Below are positions 35,209 to 42,714 of a stretch of 64,000 bases of DNA, in pieces. Origin of the DNA: Longimicrobium terrae (lineage in GTDB: Bacteria; Gemmatimonadota; Gemmatimonadetes; Longimicrobiales; Longimicrobiaceae). The notes under the pieces were generated by a model, which had not been told where the DNA came from, made no database searches, and worked only from the letters and a program-made list of their open reading frames with translations. Location of the stretch: positions 572,645 through 636,644 of the forward strand of contig NZ_JACHIA010000002.1 of assembly GCF_014202995.1 (NCBI RefSeq), given 5' to 3'. Within the stretch, counting starts at the first letter, position 1; every line of letters starts with the position of its first letter. The position numbers were made by a program, and so were the translations under genes.

Positions 35209-35241
35209 GGCGCGCCGTTCATCCCCATCCGGAGAATCCGC

Positions 35242-35880
35242 GTGCGCACGTATCCGAACCTGACCGTCGTGGGGCATCCGCTGATCCGCCACAAGCTGGC
35301 CGTGCTGCGTGATGCGCAAACGCCCACCAAGCAGTTCAAGGAGCTGGTGGACGAGATCGCCATGCTGATCACCTACGAGATCACGCGTGACCTTCCGCTG
35401 GAAGCCGTGGAGATCGAAACCCCGCTGGAGCGCACCACGGCGCACACGCTCGCCGGCAAGAAGCTCACGCTGGTTCCCATCCTGCGCGCCGGGCTGGGGA
35501 TGGTGGACGGGGTCGCCCGCCTGATCCCGTCCGCCCGCGTGGGGCACATCGGCCTGTTTCGCGATCACGAGACGCTGCAGCCGGTGGACTACTACTTCAA
35601 GATCCCCAGCGAGCCGGAAGCGCGCGACTTCATCGTGCTCGATCCCATGCTGGCCACCGGCGGCTCGGCGTCGGCCGCGGTGGCGTCACTCAAGCGCAGC
35701 GGGGCCACGCGGGTGCAGCTCGTCTGCCTGGTGGCGGCTCCGGAAGGTGTGGAGCGCATGCTGGCGGACCACCCCGACGTGCGCGTGTGGACCGCGGCGC
35801 TGGACCGCGAACTGAACGCGCAGGGCTACATCCTTCCCGGCCTGGGCGACGCGGGCGACCGCCTGTTCGGGACGAGGTAG
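35242..35880 (+). CDS. upp: Uracil phosphoribosyltransferase
   Basis: Pyrimidine salvage enzyme converting uracil and PRPP to UMP in the cytoplasm. The 212-residue protein has the type I PRTase features: [14 protein letters not shown], the PRPP loop [14 protein letters not shown], and the uracil-binding C-terminal [16 protein letters not shown] at 35242 is supported by GGAG upstream and by the family N-terminus ([18 protein letters not shown]). Length matches the family. The next small gene begins two bases after the stop, suggesting an operon. Confidence 0.95.
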   Translation: MRTYPNLTVVGHPLIRHKLAVLRDAQTPTKQFKELVDEIAMLITYEITRDLPLEAVEIETPLERTTAHTLAGKKLTLVPILRAGLGMVDGVARLIPSARVGHIGLFRDHETLQPVDYYFKIPSEPEARDFIVLDPMLATGGSASAAVASLKRSGATRVQLVCLVAAPEGVERMLADHPDVRVWTAALDRELNAQGYILPGLGDAGDRLFGTR

Positions 35881-35882
35881 CC

Positions 35883-36155
35883 ATGAGCTCGCGCGCCAAG
35901 TGGCTGGTAACGTTGGGGATGATGGTGTTCGTGGGGTTCATGGTGTACAGCAGCATCCCGCGGTCGCCCAACTCCTGCCAGGTCTGCCTGCAGTTCGGCG
36001 ACCGCAAGGTCTGCCGCAGGGGGGCGGGGGAGACGGAAGCCGACGCCCGCCGCGCCGCGCAGGAAAGCGCCTGCGGAGGCAACGCGCACGGCATGACGGA
36101 GCAGATCGCCTGCCGCAACGCCACCCCCGTCAGCGTGAACTGCACCGGCGCCTGA
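35883..36155 (+). CDS. Small Cys-rich exported or membrane-tethered protein
   Basis: Predicted 90 residues. One hydrophobic segment at residues 6-22 (KWLVTLGMMVFVGFMVY) probably acts as a signal anchor. The outer part contains six Cys (SCQVCLQFGDRKVC, SACGG, IACRN, VNCTGA), suggesting disulfides in the periplasm. It begins two bases after upp, so co-transcription is likely, but no metabolic link is evident. Its Cys pattern differs from the propeller-linked peptides. Unknown function. Confidence 0.65.
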   Translation: MSSRAKWLVTLGMMVFVGFMVYSSIPRSPNSCQVCLQFGDRKVCRRGAGETEADARRAAQESACGGNAHGMTEQIACRNATPVSVNCTGA

Positions 36156-36218
36156 CGGACGTCACCGCCGGTCCATGACCTATCCGCCGCCGCCACGACG
36201 CAGGGGCGGAGGATGAGA

Positions 36219-36250
36219 AAAGCCCCGCGAGCGGTTGCTCGCGGGGCTTT
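36219..36250. terminator. Bidirectional terminator
   Basis: AAAGCCCCGCGAGC at 36219-36232 pairs exactly with 36237-36250 around GGTT. A- and T-flanks suit both strands. It separates the upp unit from the convergent Ig-like lipoprotein. Confidence 0.88.
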
Positions 36251-36284
36251 CTGCATCCAACAGATCAGCGACGACCCGCGTGGA

Positions 36285-36665
36285 TTACTGCGCGCCGATG
36301 ATGGAAGTGGCCGACTTGCCGCCCGCGGTGACGGTCACCACGGCGCGGCCCGGGCCCTCGTAGCGCACGACGCCCGCGACGCTTACGGTGGCCACGCCGC
36401 GGTTGCTGCTGGCAAAGGTCGCCTTGAAGTTGGAGACCGGCTGCCCGTCCGCGGACGTCGCGGTCACCACCAGCGTGGTGGACTGGCCCGTCGTGAGCAG
36501 CACGCTGTCCGGCGACACGTCCAACTGGTCGATGGTGGCCTCGGCCGGGACCGCGATTCCGCCCGGTCCCTCGTCGCAGGCCGCCAGCGCCGCCACGAAC
36601 GCGGCGGCCACGATCCATGACCGGCCCAGGCCGGCGGCACTTACAGTGCTTTTCACGCGGAACAT
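36285..36665 (-). CDS. Ig-like (Big_2-type) domain lipoprotein
   Basis: Predicted 126 residues. ATG at 36665 gives a signal (WIVAAAFVAALAAC, lipobox LAAC) and one bacterial Ig-like domain at about 45-125: LDVSPDSVLLTTGQSTTLVV, FASSNRGVATVSVAGVVRY, then GRAVVTVTAGGKSATS. Such domains occur singly or in arrays on surface proteins; here there is only one. The frame is open further upstream but without a signal. The ribosome-binding site is poor. A surface or outer-membrane-linked role is inferred from the architecture. Confidence 0.75.
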   Translation of the reverse strand: MFRVKSTVSAAGLGRSWIVAAAFVAALAACDEGPGGIAVPAEATIDQLDVSPDSVLLTTGQSTTLVVTATSADGQPVSNFKATFASSNRGVATVSVAGVVRYEGPGRAVVTVTAGGKSATSIIGAQ

Positions 36666-36850
36666 CCTTGGTTGCGGGTCGACGATATCATAACCGCACT
36701 TCTCCCGCCCGCAAAGCCGGGCCCAGGTCCGTGGGAGCGGCTCGCGCGCGAACGCTGGCGGAATCGGGAGAAAACGTCCGCGCGCTCCCGAGCAGGACAG
36801 CGGCGGAGAAACAGGACGCGGGACCGCGGATACGCCGTGTTGCACGTCGA

Positions 36851-36885
36851 AAAACGAGCGGGGCGCCTCACGGAGAGGCGCCCCC
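36851..36885 (-). terminator. Intrinsic terminator, minus strand
   Basis: GGGGCGCCTC at 36861-36870 pairs with 36876-36885. On the minus strand the stem is followed by GCTCGTTTTT. It lies just downstream of the gene ending at 36911. Confidence 0.85.
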
Positions 36886-36910
36886 CATCGTCGTTGCCCG
36901 GAGTCCCGGA

Positions 36911-37339
36911 TTACTTGCCGAAGACCGAGTATCCGTAGTGGCACGTCAGGGTGCTGCAGCCGGCCATCTGCACGGTGAGCGTGTACGTGGCGTTGGCGGG
37001 CACTTCCACGACGACCGTGGGAACGTCATCCGTCTCGAGGTCGCTGTCCACCGCGGCGCCGTTGCTGTCCGTCAGCACGAAATCCAGATCCGAGCAGTCC
37101 GCGTCGCACGCGCCCACGATGATGTAGCTGCCGCCCGCGAGTTGAATCTGCTTGGTTTCTTCCGCGCTCGGGCCCAGGGTGCCGGCCACGGGCTGCTGCT
37201 TGAGCGTGAACCCCTGGCTGCTCATAAGCACGACCGCGGAATCGAGCTGGATCCGCACGGTGCGATCCAGCTGGGCCTGCGCGGGCGCGGCGGCGAGCGT
37301 CGCGGCCGCGGCGGCGAGCAGAACGAACGGAAGCTTCAT
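36911..37339 (-). CDS. Secreted beta-rich protein, possibly PPC-like
   Basis: Predicted 142 residues. The start at 37339 is supported by GGAG six bases upstream. The signal peptide (FVLLAAAAATLAAAPAQA) is followed by a beta-rich domain: QIQLAGGSYIIVGACDADCSDLDFVL, AAVDSDLETDD and YTLTVQMAGCSTLTCHYGYSVFGK, with two pairs of close Cys (CDADC, CSTLTC). The pattern of LDFVLTDSNG, then TVVVEVPANATYTLTV recalls pre-peptidase C-terminal (PPC) or CARDB-like sandwiches, but here alone. Function unknown. Confidence 0.72.
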   Translation of the reverse strand: MKLPFVLLAAAAATLAAAPAQAQLDRTVRIQLDSAVVLMSSQGFTLKQQPVAGTLGPSAEETKQIQLAGGSYIIVGACDADCSDLDFVLTDSNGAAVDSDLETDDVPTVVVEVPANATYTLTVQMAGCSTLTCHYGYSVFGK

Positions 37340-37597
37340 CTGGATCTCCGGATTTCGTGGAACCGGTCGTGGACAGCGGGCAATCCGCGGCGAGTTCCGC
37401 GAACGGGGAGATGCTACGCGGGAGGTAGCAGAAAGATCCATCCCGACGAAAGTGCAGGGAAGAAGCATGCCCGGCGCCGTGGCTCAGGTCACAGCCAATT
37501 CCCCCTCCTCCGAGTGTGGCGATGCTGGACTGTTCGGGGCGAGGAACGGCGGACGGAACGGGGCTGGCGATCGTGATCCCGCGAGGATGGAAGACGG

Positions 37598-37627
37598 TTG
37601 ATGGTCCGATCGGGATGCGCTACTTTG
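37598..37627 (+). promoter_or_regulatory. Promoter of the tRNA gene (TTG-N20-TACTTTG)
   Basis: TTG at 37598-37600, a 20-base spacer and TACTTT at 37621-37626 followed by G. The first tRNA base is 37636, ten bases beyond the TACTTT box, so the position is right for a promoter. This is the best anchor for the promoter pattern seen at four other genes. Confidence 0.65.
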
Positions 37628-37635
37628 TTGAACAC

Positions 37636-37708
37636 GGGCCGTTAGCTCAGGGGTTAGAGCAGTGGACTCATAATCCATCGGTCGTGGGTTCGATTCCCAC
37701 ACGGCCCA
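37636..37708 (+). tRNA. tRNA with CAT anticodon (Met, or Ile2 if lysidine-modified)
   Basis: Complete cloverleaf: acceptor GGGCCGT (37636-37642) with ACGGCCC (37701-37707), discriminator A, D-arm GCTCAGGGGTTAGAGC, anticodon stem-loop GGACTCATAATCC, T-arm GTGGGTTCGATTCCCAC. No CCA is encoded. The anticodon CAT fits elongator Met or AUA-reading Ile; the D-arm and anticodon arm look closer to E. coli ileX from memory. It is not an initiator type, because the acceptor 1-72 pair is intact G-C. Confidence 0.92.
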
Positions 37709-37715
37709 TTTAACT

Positions 37716-37753
37716 AAAGAAGCCGTAGGGATTCTCTCCCTTGCGGCTTCTTT
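37716..37753 (+). terminator. Terminator after the tRNA
   Basis: AAAGAAGCCG at 37716-37725 pairs with CGGCTTCTTT at 37744-37753; the inner part (AGGGA with TCCCT) pairs as well. It lies eight bases after the tRNA. Confidence 0.85.
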
Positions 37754-37969
37754 GTAGTCCGCGGGCAGCGGCGGGGGCGTGCAGCCCCGCCTTGAAGCAA
37801 GCTGACTGGCGGCCACTCAGGGAGAGAACGCGTGGCTTGTGTATCCACGCTGGCCGTTTTCGGGCGCATACTGGCGTTTCCATCCCGCGTCGAGTAGGCT
37901 GAAGCTCGCCGTGAGAGACACTCCTTTCCGGCTGAAACGTTTATTGCCACAATTTCAATGGGGTGCTGG

Positions 37970-38698
37970 ATGATCAAACGCGCGCGCTGGCTGACCACAA
38001 TCGCCGCAGGAGCAGCGGCCATGCTGATGGGTGCCTGCTCGGACAGTGCCACGATGCCGGACCTGCGGCCGACCTACGAACTGGCTGACGCTCCCGCGAG
38101 CGGGCCGCCGAATCCGGAGATGACGAGCTTGGACCCGGACCCGAACGCGGGGTGCGTGATCAATGGGAGCGTGTGCGTCCTTGGCCCCCTCGGAGGACCA
38201 GTCTCCTCCCCCACGGACGTTGATGTCATCGATCCCTGCGACTACGATCCGCGCGCGTGCAATCCTGGCGGGGGTGGCGGGGGTGGAGGTGGCGGGGGTG
38301 GTGGAGGTGGAGGTGGAGGTGGAGGTCTTCCTGGAGACGGAGACCAGGACGGGGACACGCTGGACGCTGGACCGATCGCCTTCGCAGGGTGCGTTGTAGG
38401 CAACCTGGGGCTGAGCGGATGGGGGGCGCTGGGCGGAAGTGCCCTGAGCGTCTACCAGCTTTGGGAGGCGCGGAGTAACACGCGCGAAGCAGAAGCAAGG
38501 TATGTCCAATTCATCAGCACGCATCACGACATCGCGGATCACGACGTGATGCTTCTGTACGCCAGAATGTGGGATGACGCAAAGGAGGCGGAAAACTTCG
38601 TGTACAAGCAACTAGCCGTGACCTCCGGAATCGCGCTGGCGGAGATCGCGAAGGCTGCGATCAAGTGCTCGGTTACAGCAGTTGCCCCGAGCATCTGA
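37970..38698 (+). CDS. Lipoprotein with a 22-residue polyglycine tract
   Basis: Predicted 242 residues from ATG at 37970 (an ATG four codons earlier is possible). The signal has a lipobox-like MGAC (LMGACSDS). The mature part has short Cys loops (GCVINGSVCVLG, DPCDYDPRAC), then an uninterrupted run of about 22 Gly encoded by imperfect GGN repeats at 38267-38333. After GDGDQDGDTLDAG comes a helical C-terminal domain (LWEARSNTREAEARYVQF, HDIADHDVMLLYARMWDDAK). The Gly run looks like a flexible, length-variable linker. No family recognised. A small membrane protein follows closely. Confidence 0.65.
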   Translation: MIKRARWLTTIAAGAAAMLMGACSDSATMPDLRPTYELADAPASGPPNPEMTSLDPDPNAGCVINGSVCVLGPLGGPVSSPTDVDVIDPCDYDPRACNPGGGGGGGGGGGGGGGGGGGGLPGDGDQDGDTLDAGPIAFAGCVVGNLGLSGWGALGGSALSVYQLWEARSNTREAEARYVQFISTHHDIADHDVMLLYARMWDDAKEAENFVYKQLAVTSGIALAEIAKAAIKCSVTAVAPSI

Positions 38699-38725
38699 AG
38701 CCGAATGGCCGAATGGAGCGAAATG

Positions 38726-39013
38726 ATGACGGAATCAAAGATTCAAGTCGTCGTAATGGCTTTCTGTGGCGTCGCCGCGGCGGGCTTGGCGTGGTTCACG
38801 ATTCGCCAGGCCCCAGGAACCGAGTGGACGATGCTGGCAGCGCTGGCTCTGGCGATCGTGGGGAACCTGATCGTCTGCTGGATGTCTTGGCGGGCGTCGC
38901 ATGGGCAACGCCCGGTGGCACAGGGCCGGGCTTCTACGATTCTAACCGTGATCACCTGGGTTGGACTGGCCCTGATGTTTGCACCTCGTCTGATCGCCGC
39001 GGTCGCGCGGTAA
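38726..39013 (+). CDS. Small integral membrane protein
   Basis: Predicted 95 residues with three hydrophobic segments: VVVMAFCGVAAAGLAWF, MLAALALAIVGNLIVC and ILTVITWVGLALMFA. The ATG at 38726 has GGAG seven bases upstream; an earlier in-frame ATG at 38705 would add seven residues. It follows the poly-Gly lipoprotein after a short gap and is probably co-transcribed. Function unknown. Confidence 0.6.
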   Translation: MTESKIQVVVMAFCGVAAAGLAWFTIRQAPGTEWTMLAALALAIVGNLIVCWMSWRASHGQRPVAQGRASTILTVITWVGLALMFAPRLIAAVAR

Positions 39014-39044
39014 GGCGAGGCTGCATCGCATTGCGCGCGAAGAA

Positions 39045-39070
39045 CCCTCCCTCTCGGACGAGAGGGAGGG
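39045..39070 (+). terminator. Hairpin after the small membrane protein
   Basis: CCCTCCCTCT pairs exactly with AGAGGGAGGG across a six-base loop, 31 bases after the stop codon, with only a weak TTT tail. Confidence 0.65.
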
Positions 39071-39499
39071 CAGTTTGCGTTGGGACGGGCCGGAGGCACT
39101 GCAGCAGCGGTTGGACGAGACGGGCTCGATCCGCTGGTCCGGCGGGCACCGTCCGGCTGGTCGGCAGCGTGAGCCTGGCCGGATCGTGGATGGTGCGGCC
39201 GAACAGGGCAGGGGACAGAAGCGGGCGCTGCCGGCGACAGCAGCCTGGACCGCCGCCATCCCACTGACCATCCTGTCGCGCGGGCGTTGCAGAAGGTGGG
39301 TGGAATGGTTGCGGGGCCGCGATCATCCGCCGCCACCTTTCCCGGTGCACCTCTGCCATCGGGATCCTGATGACGAGCACCGCCCCGAGCCCATCCCGCG
39401 GATCGATCCACCCGGGCCTGACTACCGGCCCGGCGGGCGAACCACGCCTCGCATTTGCATCCGCGCGACCTTTCCCGCCACGCGCCGGGGGCTGACACC
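39071..39499. other. Intergenic region, nothing convincing
   Basis: About 430 bases with open frames on both strands, as expected at this GC, but no start with a ribosome-binding site and no recognisable protein. No repeat shared with other parts of the window. Confidence 0.4.
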
Positions 39500-40435
39500 A
39501 TGCCCGCACCCGCGCTGCACTTTCTGCTTGCCGGCCGCGTGTACGAGGCGTGGGAGCGCACACCCGTCCGGGCCCCGTTCCATCCGGGACCGGAGGCGCG
39601 CAACGCGTTTCTGCACGGCTCCATTGGCCCGGACATGGGCTACTTTCCGGGCGGCGACTCGCTCCTGGCGGAGTTGGCGCACTACGCGCGGACGGGCGCG
39701 TTCTGCCGCGCGCTGGTGGACGAGGCGCGTACGGATGTGGAGCGCGCGTTCGCGTGGGGATGGGTGACGCACGTGCTGGCGGACGTGGCGATCCACCCGC
39801 TGGTGAACGAGGCGTGCGGCGAACTGCTTGCCGGGACACGGGTTCCGCTCTGGGGTGATGCCGTCACCGAAGCGCACCTGCGGGTAGAAACGGGGCTGGA
39901 TGCCGCCTTTCACGCGCGCGAGCCGCAGCTGCGCCGCCTTCGCACGCTTCCCGCCATGGACGCGTCTGCCTTCGGGGCGATGCACCGTGCGTACGGGCGC
40001 ACCTTTGGCGCGGCCCCGCCCATGGACTGGCTGCTGCGCTCCCACCGGCAGGTGACGCGGCTGCTGGGTCCGTCGGCGCACGTGCGCGGGCTGGCCGCCT
40101 GGGCCGTGGCGGAAGAGGGATGGCTTTCGGGGAGGCTGGCGCGCGCCGGATTCCAGGGTGCGGCCCTGCTGAGCGCGCCCGGATCGCACGCGCGGGGACT
40201 GCTGTCGCCGGTGCGGCCGGCGGCGTGGCTGATGGAGGAGGTGGACGGGATCGCCGCGGGCTTCGCCGACTGGTTCGACTCGCACTACGTGACGGACCTC
40301 CGCTTTCTGCGCGACTACTGCCTGGACACCGGCGAGCCGCGGGACGACGATTCGCCCGCCGCCATGCAGGCCATCACCGCACTCCATGCCCGCGGCATCT
40401 CCGCATCCTTTACAGCCACCCGCCGCGCGGCGTGA
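39500..40435 (+). CDS. Zinc-dependent phospholipase C family protein
   Basis: Predicted 311 residues. ATG at 39500 gives the family-typical opening PAPALHFLLAGRVYEAW, with the first metal-type His, then FLHGSIGPDMGYFPGG, WGWVTHVLADVAIHPLVNEA (His/Asp ligands) and AHLRVETGLDAAF with His and Glu. This spacing matches PF00882-like zinc phospholipase C or S1/P1-nuclease-like helical folds. There is no signal peptide, so it may act in the cytoplasm, unlike secreted phospholipases. Exact activity is untested. Confidence 0.78.
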   Translation: MPAPALHFLLAGRVYEAWERTPVRAPFHPGPEARNAFLHGSIGPDMGYFPGGDSLLAELAHYARTGAFCRALVDEARTDVERAFAWGWVTHVLADVAIHPLVNEACGELLAGTRVPLWGDAVTEAHLRVETGLDAAFHAREPQLRRLRTLPAMDASAFGAMHRAYGRTFGAAPPMDWLLRSHRQVTRLLGPSAHVRGLAAWAVAEEGWLSGRLARAGFQGAALLSAPGSHARGLLSPVRPAAWLMEEVDGIAAGFADWFDSHYVTDLRFLRDYCLDTGEPRDDDSPAAMQAITALHARGISASFTATRRAA

Positions 40436-40622
40436 ACGCGCGTAGAGCATGGGCGCTCTCAGGACCGGCGAAAGGGGGCTCCGCGATCGTCATCCCCGGA
40501 GCCATCCAGCGCGACCGGCGGAAGAACGCAACTTTCCGCTCGCGCCAGAGGTTGCCCGGGCCTGAAAATCGCCGGTGCGATGTGGCGGATTTCTGCCCAT
40601 CCATCCCTGATCCGTGCATCCG

Positions 40623-41291
40623 ATGCAATCAGAACTGGCGCGGCTTTTCGACGAAGTGCCCGACGAACTCGTCGTCTACTTCGAGCGCGTGCAGGGCGCG
40701 GCGATTCCCCATCTGCTCAAATCGCGGAACGCAGCCGACCTCACGCTCACGTTCCGCGAGTTCCACCCGGTCATCCAGGTGCTCGGCGGGGTGGTTCTGG
40801 ACGACGAAGACACCAGCGATCACCACCTCTACCTGACCCGGCCGCCGCTTGCCGGGATGATCCTCCATCTCTCGCACGACGGGGATTCCCACGTCGTGTT
40901 TCCGTCGCTCGACGCGTATCTCTCAGCCGCGCAAGCCGCGCGGGACAGCGGCGACGCGATCGCCGGCTTCCATCCCCCGCAGACGCCGCGCGCCGCCGAC
41001 CCGCGGGCACTGGGCGCGCTCATCACCGAGCTGCTGGACGGGTACGACGAGGAGAGCACTGCCATGATCGTCGCCACCGTTCTCCCCTCCCTGGACCTGG
41101 TGGATGCCGATCTTCTCTCGCGGCTGGCGGCGCACGAGGATTTCTACTTGGGTGAGGCCGTGGCGAACGAGATTGCACGAAGGCCGTCGCGCGAGCTGGC
41201 GGCGGTCGCCCGGCTCTGCGCGGCGCACCGGCACCCTCAGGCAGCGGCGGCCGGAACTCGGGCGCTTGAGGCGATCGCCGCGATCCGCTGA
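40623..41291 (+). CDS. Hypothetical protein, possibly SUKH-like
   Basis: Predicted 222 residues from ATG at 40623. The N-terminal part (SELARLFDEVPDELVVYFER, then FREFHPVIQVLGGVVLDDED and VVFPSLDAYLSAA) has the helix followed by beta layout of SMI1/KNR4 (SUKH) immunity-type proteins, but the match is weak. The C-terminal part is helical (HEDFYLGEAVANEIARRPSREL) and could be a HEAT-like repeat. No toxin gene lies next to it. I would not assign a function. Confidence 0.6.
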   Translation: MQSELARLFDEVPDELVVYFERVQGAAIPHLLKSRNAADLTLTFREFHPVIQVLGGVVLDDEDTSDHHLYLTRPPLAGMILHLSHDGDSHVVFPSLDAYLSAAQAARDSGDAIAGFHPPQTPRAADPRALGALITELLDGYDEESTAMIVATVLPSLDLVDADLLSRLAAHEDFYLGEAVANEIARRPSRELAAVARLCAAHRHPQAAAAGTRALEAIAAIR

Positions 41292-41464
41292 GCCGCCGTG
41301 CACACCCCGCACTGGACGCGCCAACCTGTTGATTGATCGCGCGATGAACGCGGGTCGGCGCGTGCAGCTGATCATTGGCATCGACCGTGACTGATGCGCG
41401 CGATCACGATCGGGGGAGGCGAGGAGTCGCGCTTCGCCGGCCCGTCTCCGGCTTGAAACGAATG

Positions 41465-41495
41465 GGGGCGCGGGGGAGATCATCCCCCGCGCCCC
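41465..41495. terminator. Terminator-type hairpin, shared family, copy A
   Basis: GGGGCGCGGGGGA at 41465-41477 pairs exactly with TCCCCCGCGCCCC at 41483-41495. It lies between convergent genes and belongs to a family of near-identical hairpins also at 47107, 51322 and 52144. Confidence 0.7.
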
Positions 41496-41563
41496 GTCTG
41501 TGTCGGACCGCAAACCTGCGATACGGCGGCTCGTCGTCCGGATCGCTTGCCGTCACACGTCGC

Positions 41564-42421
41564 TCAGCTGGCCAGCGCCAGCCCCATGCGGGGATGGATG
41601 GACCGCACGCGGACGGACGGCGTGAGCCCCGCCGCCGGGGCCGGCACGCGCCCGCTGGATACCGCCGCGCGCGCCACCGCCGCCACCACCGACCCCGCGG
41701 GAAGCGGCGCCTCGCCGGGGCGGCCCAGCAGGTAGCCCTGGCCGAGCGCGATGCCAAGCTCGCGCGCCACCCGCAGTTCGCCCTCCGTCTCGATGCCCTC
41801 CGCGATCAGCAGAATGCCGAGTTCGCGCGCCAGGTGCACCAGCGCGGACACCGCGATCCGCCGTCCCCGGTGCAGATCCATCCCGCCCACCAGCCCGCGA
41901 TCCACCTTCACCACGTGCGGCACCACCTCGGCGATGGCCTGCAGCCCGCAGTGCCCCGCGCCGGCGTCGTCCAGCGCGATCCAGAAACCGGCCGCACGGC
42001 ACTCCGCCAGGCGCGCCTGAAGCGACGCGTCGCCGCCCACCTGCTCGGCCTCGCTGATCTCCAGGACGATGTCGCGGGGCAGGCGGTTCACCCCCGCGAC
42101 GGCGTCGTGCAGTTCCGCCAGAAAGCCCGGCGCGGCCAGGCTGCCCGCGCGGACGTTGAGGAACAGCGGGCCGTCCGCGCCCGCTTCCCACCCCGCATCC
42201 ACGGCGCGGCGCAGCGCCATCCGCCGGCACGCCGCGTCCAGCAGCCGCTCGCACCCCTGCTGGGCGGCGTACGCAAAGAGCGACCGCGGGCACTCCGCAT
42301 CCGACGCCGCGGGGCCTCGGCTCAGCGCCTCGTGCGCGATCACCACACCGTGCTCCAGTTCCACGATGGGCTGAAAACGGCTTTCCACCCGGCCCGCCGC
42401 GATGATCTGTCCGATGTCCAT
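41564..42421 (-). CDS. EAL-domain cyclic-di-GMP phosphodiesterase
   Basis: Predicted 285 residues. An EAL domain spans nearly the whole protein: FQPIVELEHGVVIAHEALSR (EAL motif), PLFLNVRAGSL (Asn ligand), IVLEISEAEQ (Glu ligand), IALDDAGAG (Asp pair; the usual DDFG Phe is Ala), HVVKVDRGLV (Lys), LLIAEGIETEGEL and LGIALGQGYLLGRP. All catalytic residues are present, so hydrolysis of c-di-GMP is likely. No GGDEF, PAS or membrane segment is attached. ATG at 42421 follows GGAG. Confidence 0.85.
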   Translation of the reverse strand: MDIGQIIAAGRVESRFQPIVELEHGVVIAHEALSRGPAASDAECPRSLFAYAAQQGCERLLDAACRRMALRRAVDAGWEAGADGPLFLNVRAGSLAAPGFLAELHDAVAGVNRLPRDIVLEISEAEQVGGDASLQARLAECRAAGFWIALDDAGAGHCGLQAIAEVVPHVVKVDRGLVGGMDLHRGRRIAVSALVHLARELGILLIAEGIETEGELRVARELGIALGQGYLLGRPGEAPLPAGSVVAAVARAAVSSGRVPAPAAGLTPSVRVRSIHPRMGLALAS

Positions 42422-42619
42422 GTGCCGTCTCTCCAGTGCGCCGTCAGATCGTTCCCGGCGGGGAAGATGGAGGAGCGGTTCATCCGTGGAATGACCGGCG
42501 TGTAACAGATTCACCCGCTCGCCGCAGCACCGCGTCCGATCGCATTCAAACGGACGGCACGCGCCGCGATCCGGCCCGTCTGCCTCAATCCCTCACGGAC
42601 GAATTTCTGGATGAAGTGC

Positions 42620-42673
42620 TTGCGATCCGGAACGATGATCCGTATCATTCGGAACTAAGTTCCGTTTACGGAA
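42620..42673 (+). promoter_or_regulatory. Candidate promoter and overlapping inverted-repeat operator of the aldo/keto reductase
   Basis: TTG (42620-42622), a 20-base gap and TATCAT (42643-42648) resemble the local promoter pattern with one change. Immediately after come inverted half-sites CGGAAC-TAA-GTTCCG (42650-42664), then TTTA and CGGAA (42669-42673). A further CCGGAAC lies at 42627-42633. Repressor binding here would cover the transcription start. No regulator gene is adjacent. Confidence 0.4.
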
Positions 42674-42714
42674 GACACCGGGCTTGGATCAGACCTTCAA
42701 CGGAGGGAAAGAAC

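Noticed and set aside
37484-37816. Minus-strand frame containing WESNPRPMDYESTALTPELT
   Set aside because: This is the well-known false protein produced by reading a tRNA gene antisense.
39075-39767. Plus-strand open frame before the phospholipase-like gene
   Set aside because: No ribosome-binding site, Arg/Gly-rich composition and overlap in another frame with a clear coding gene.
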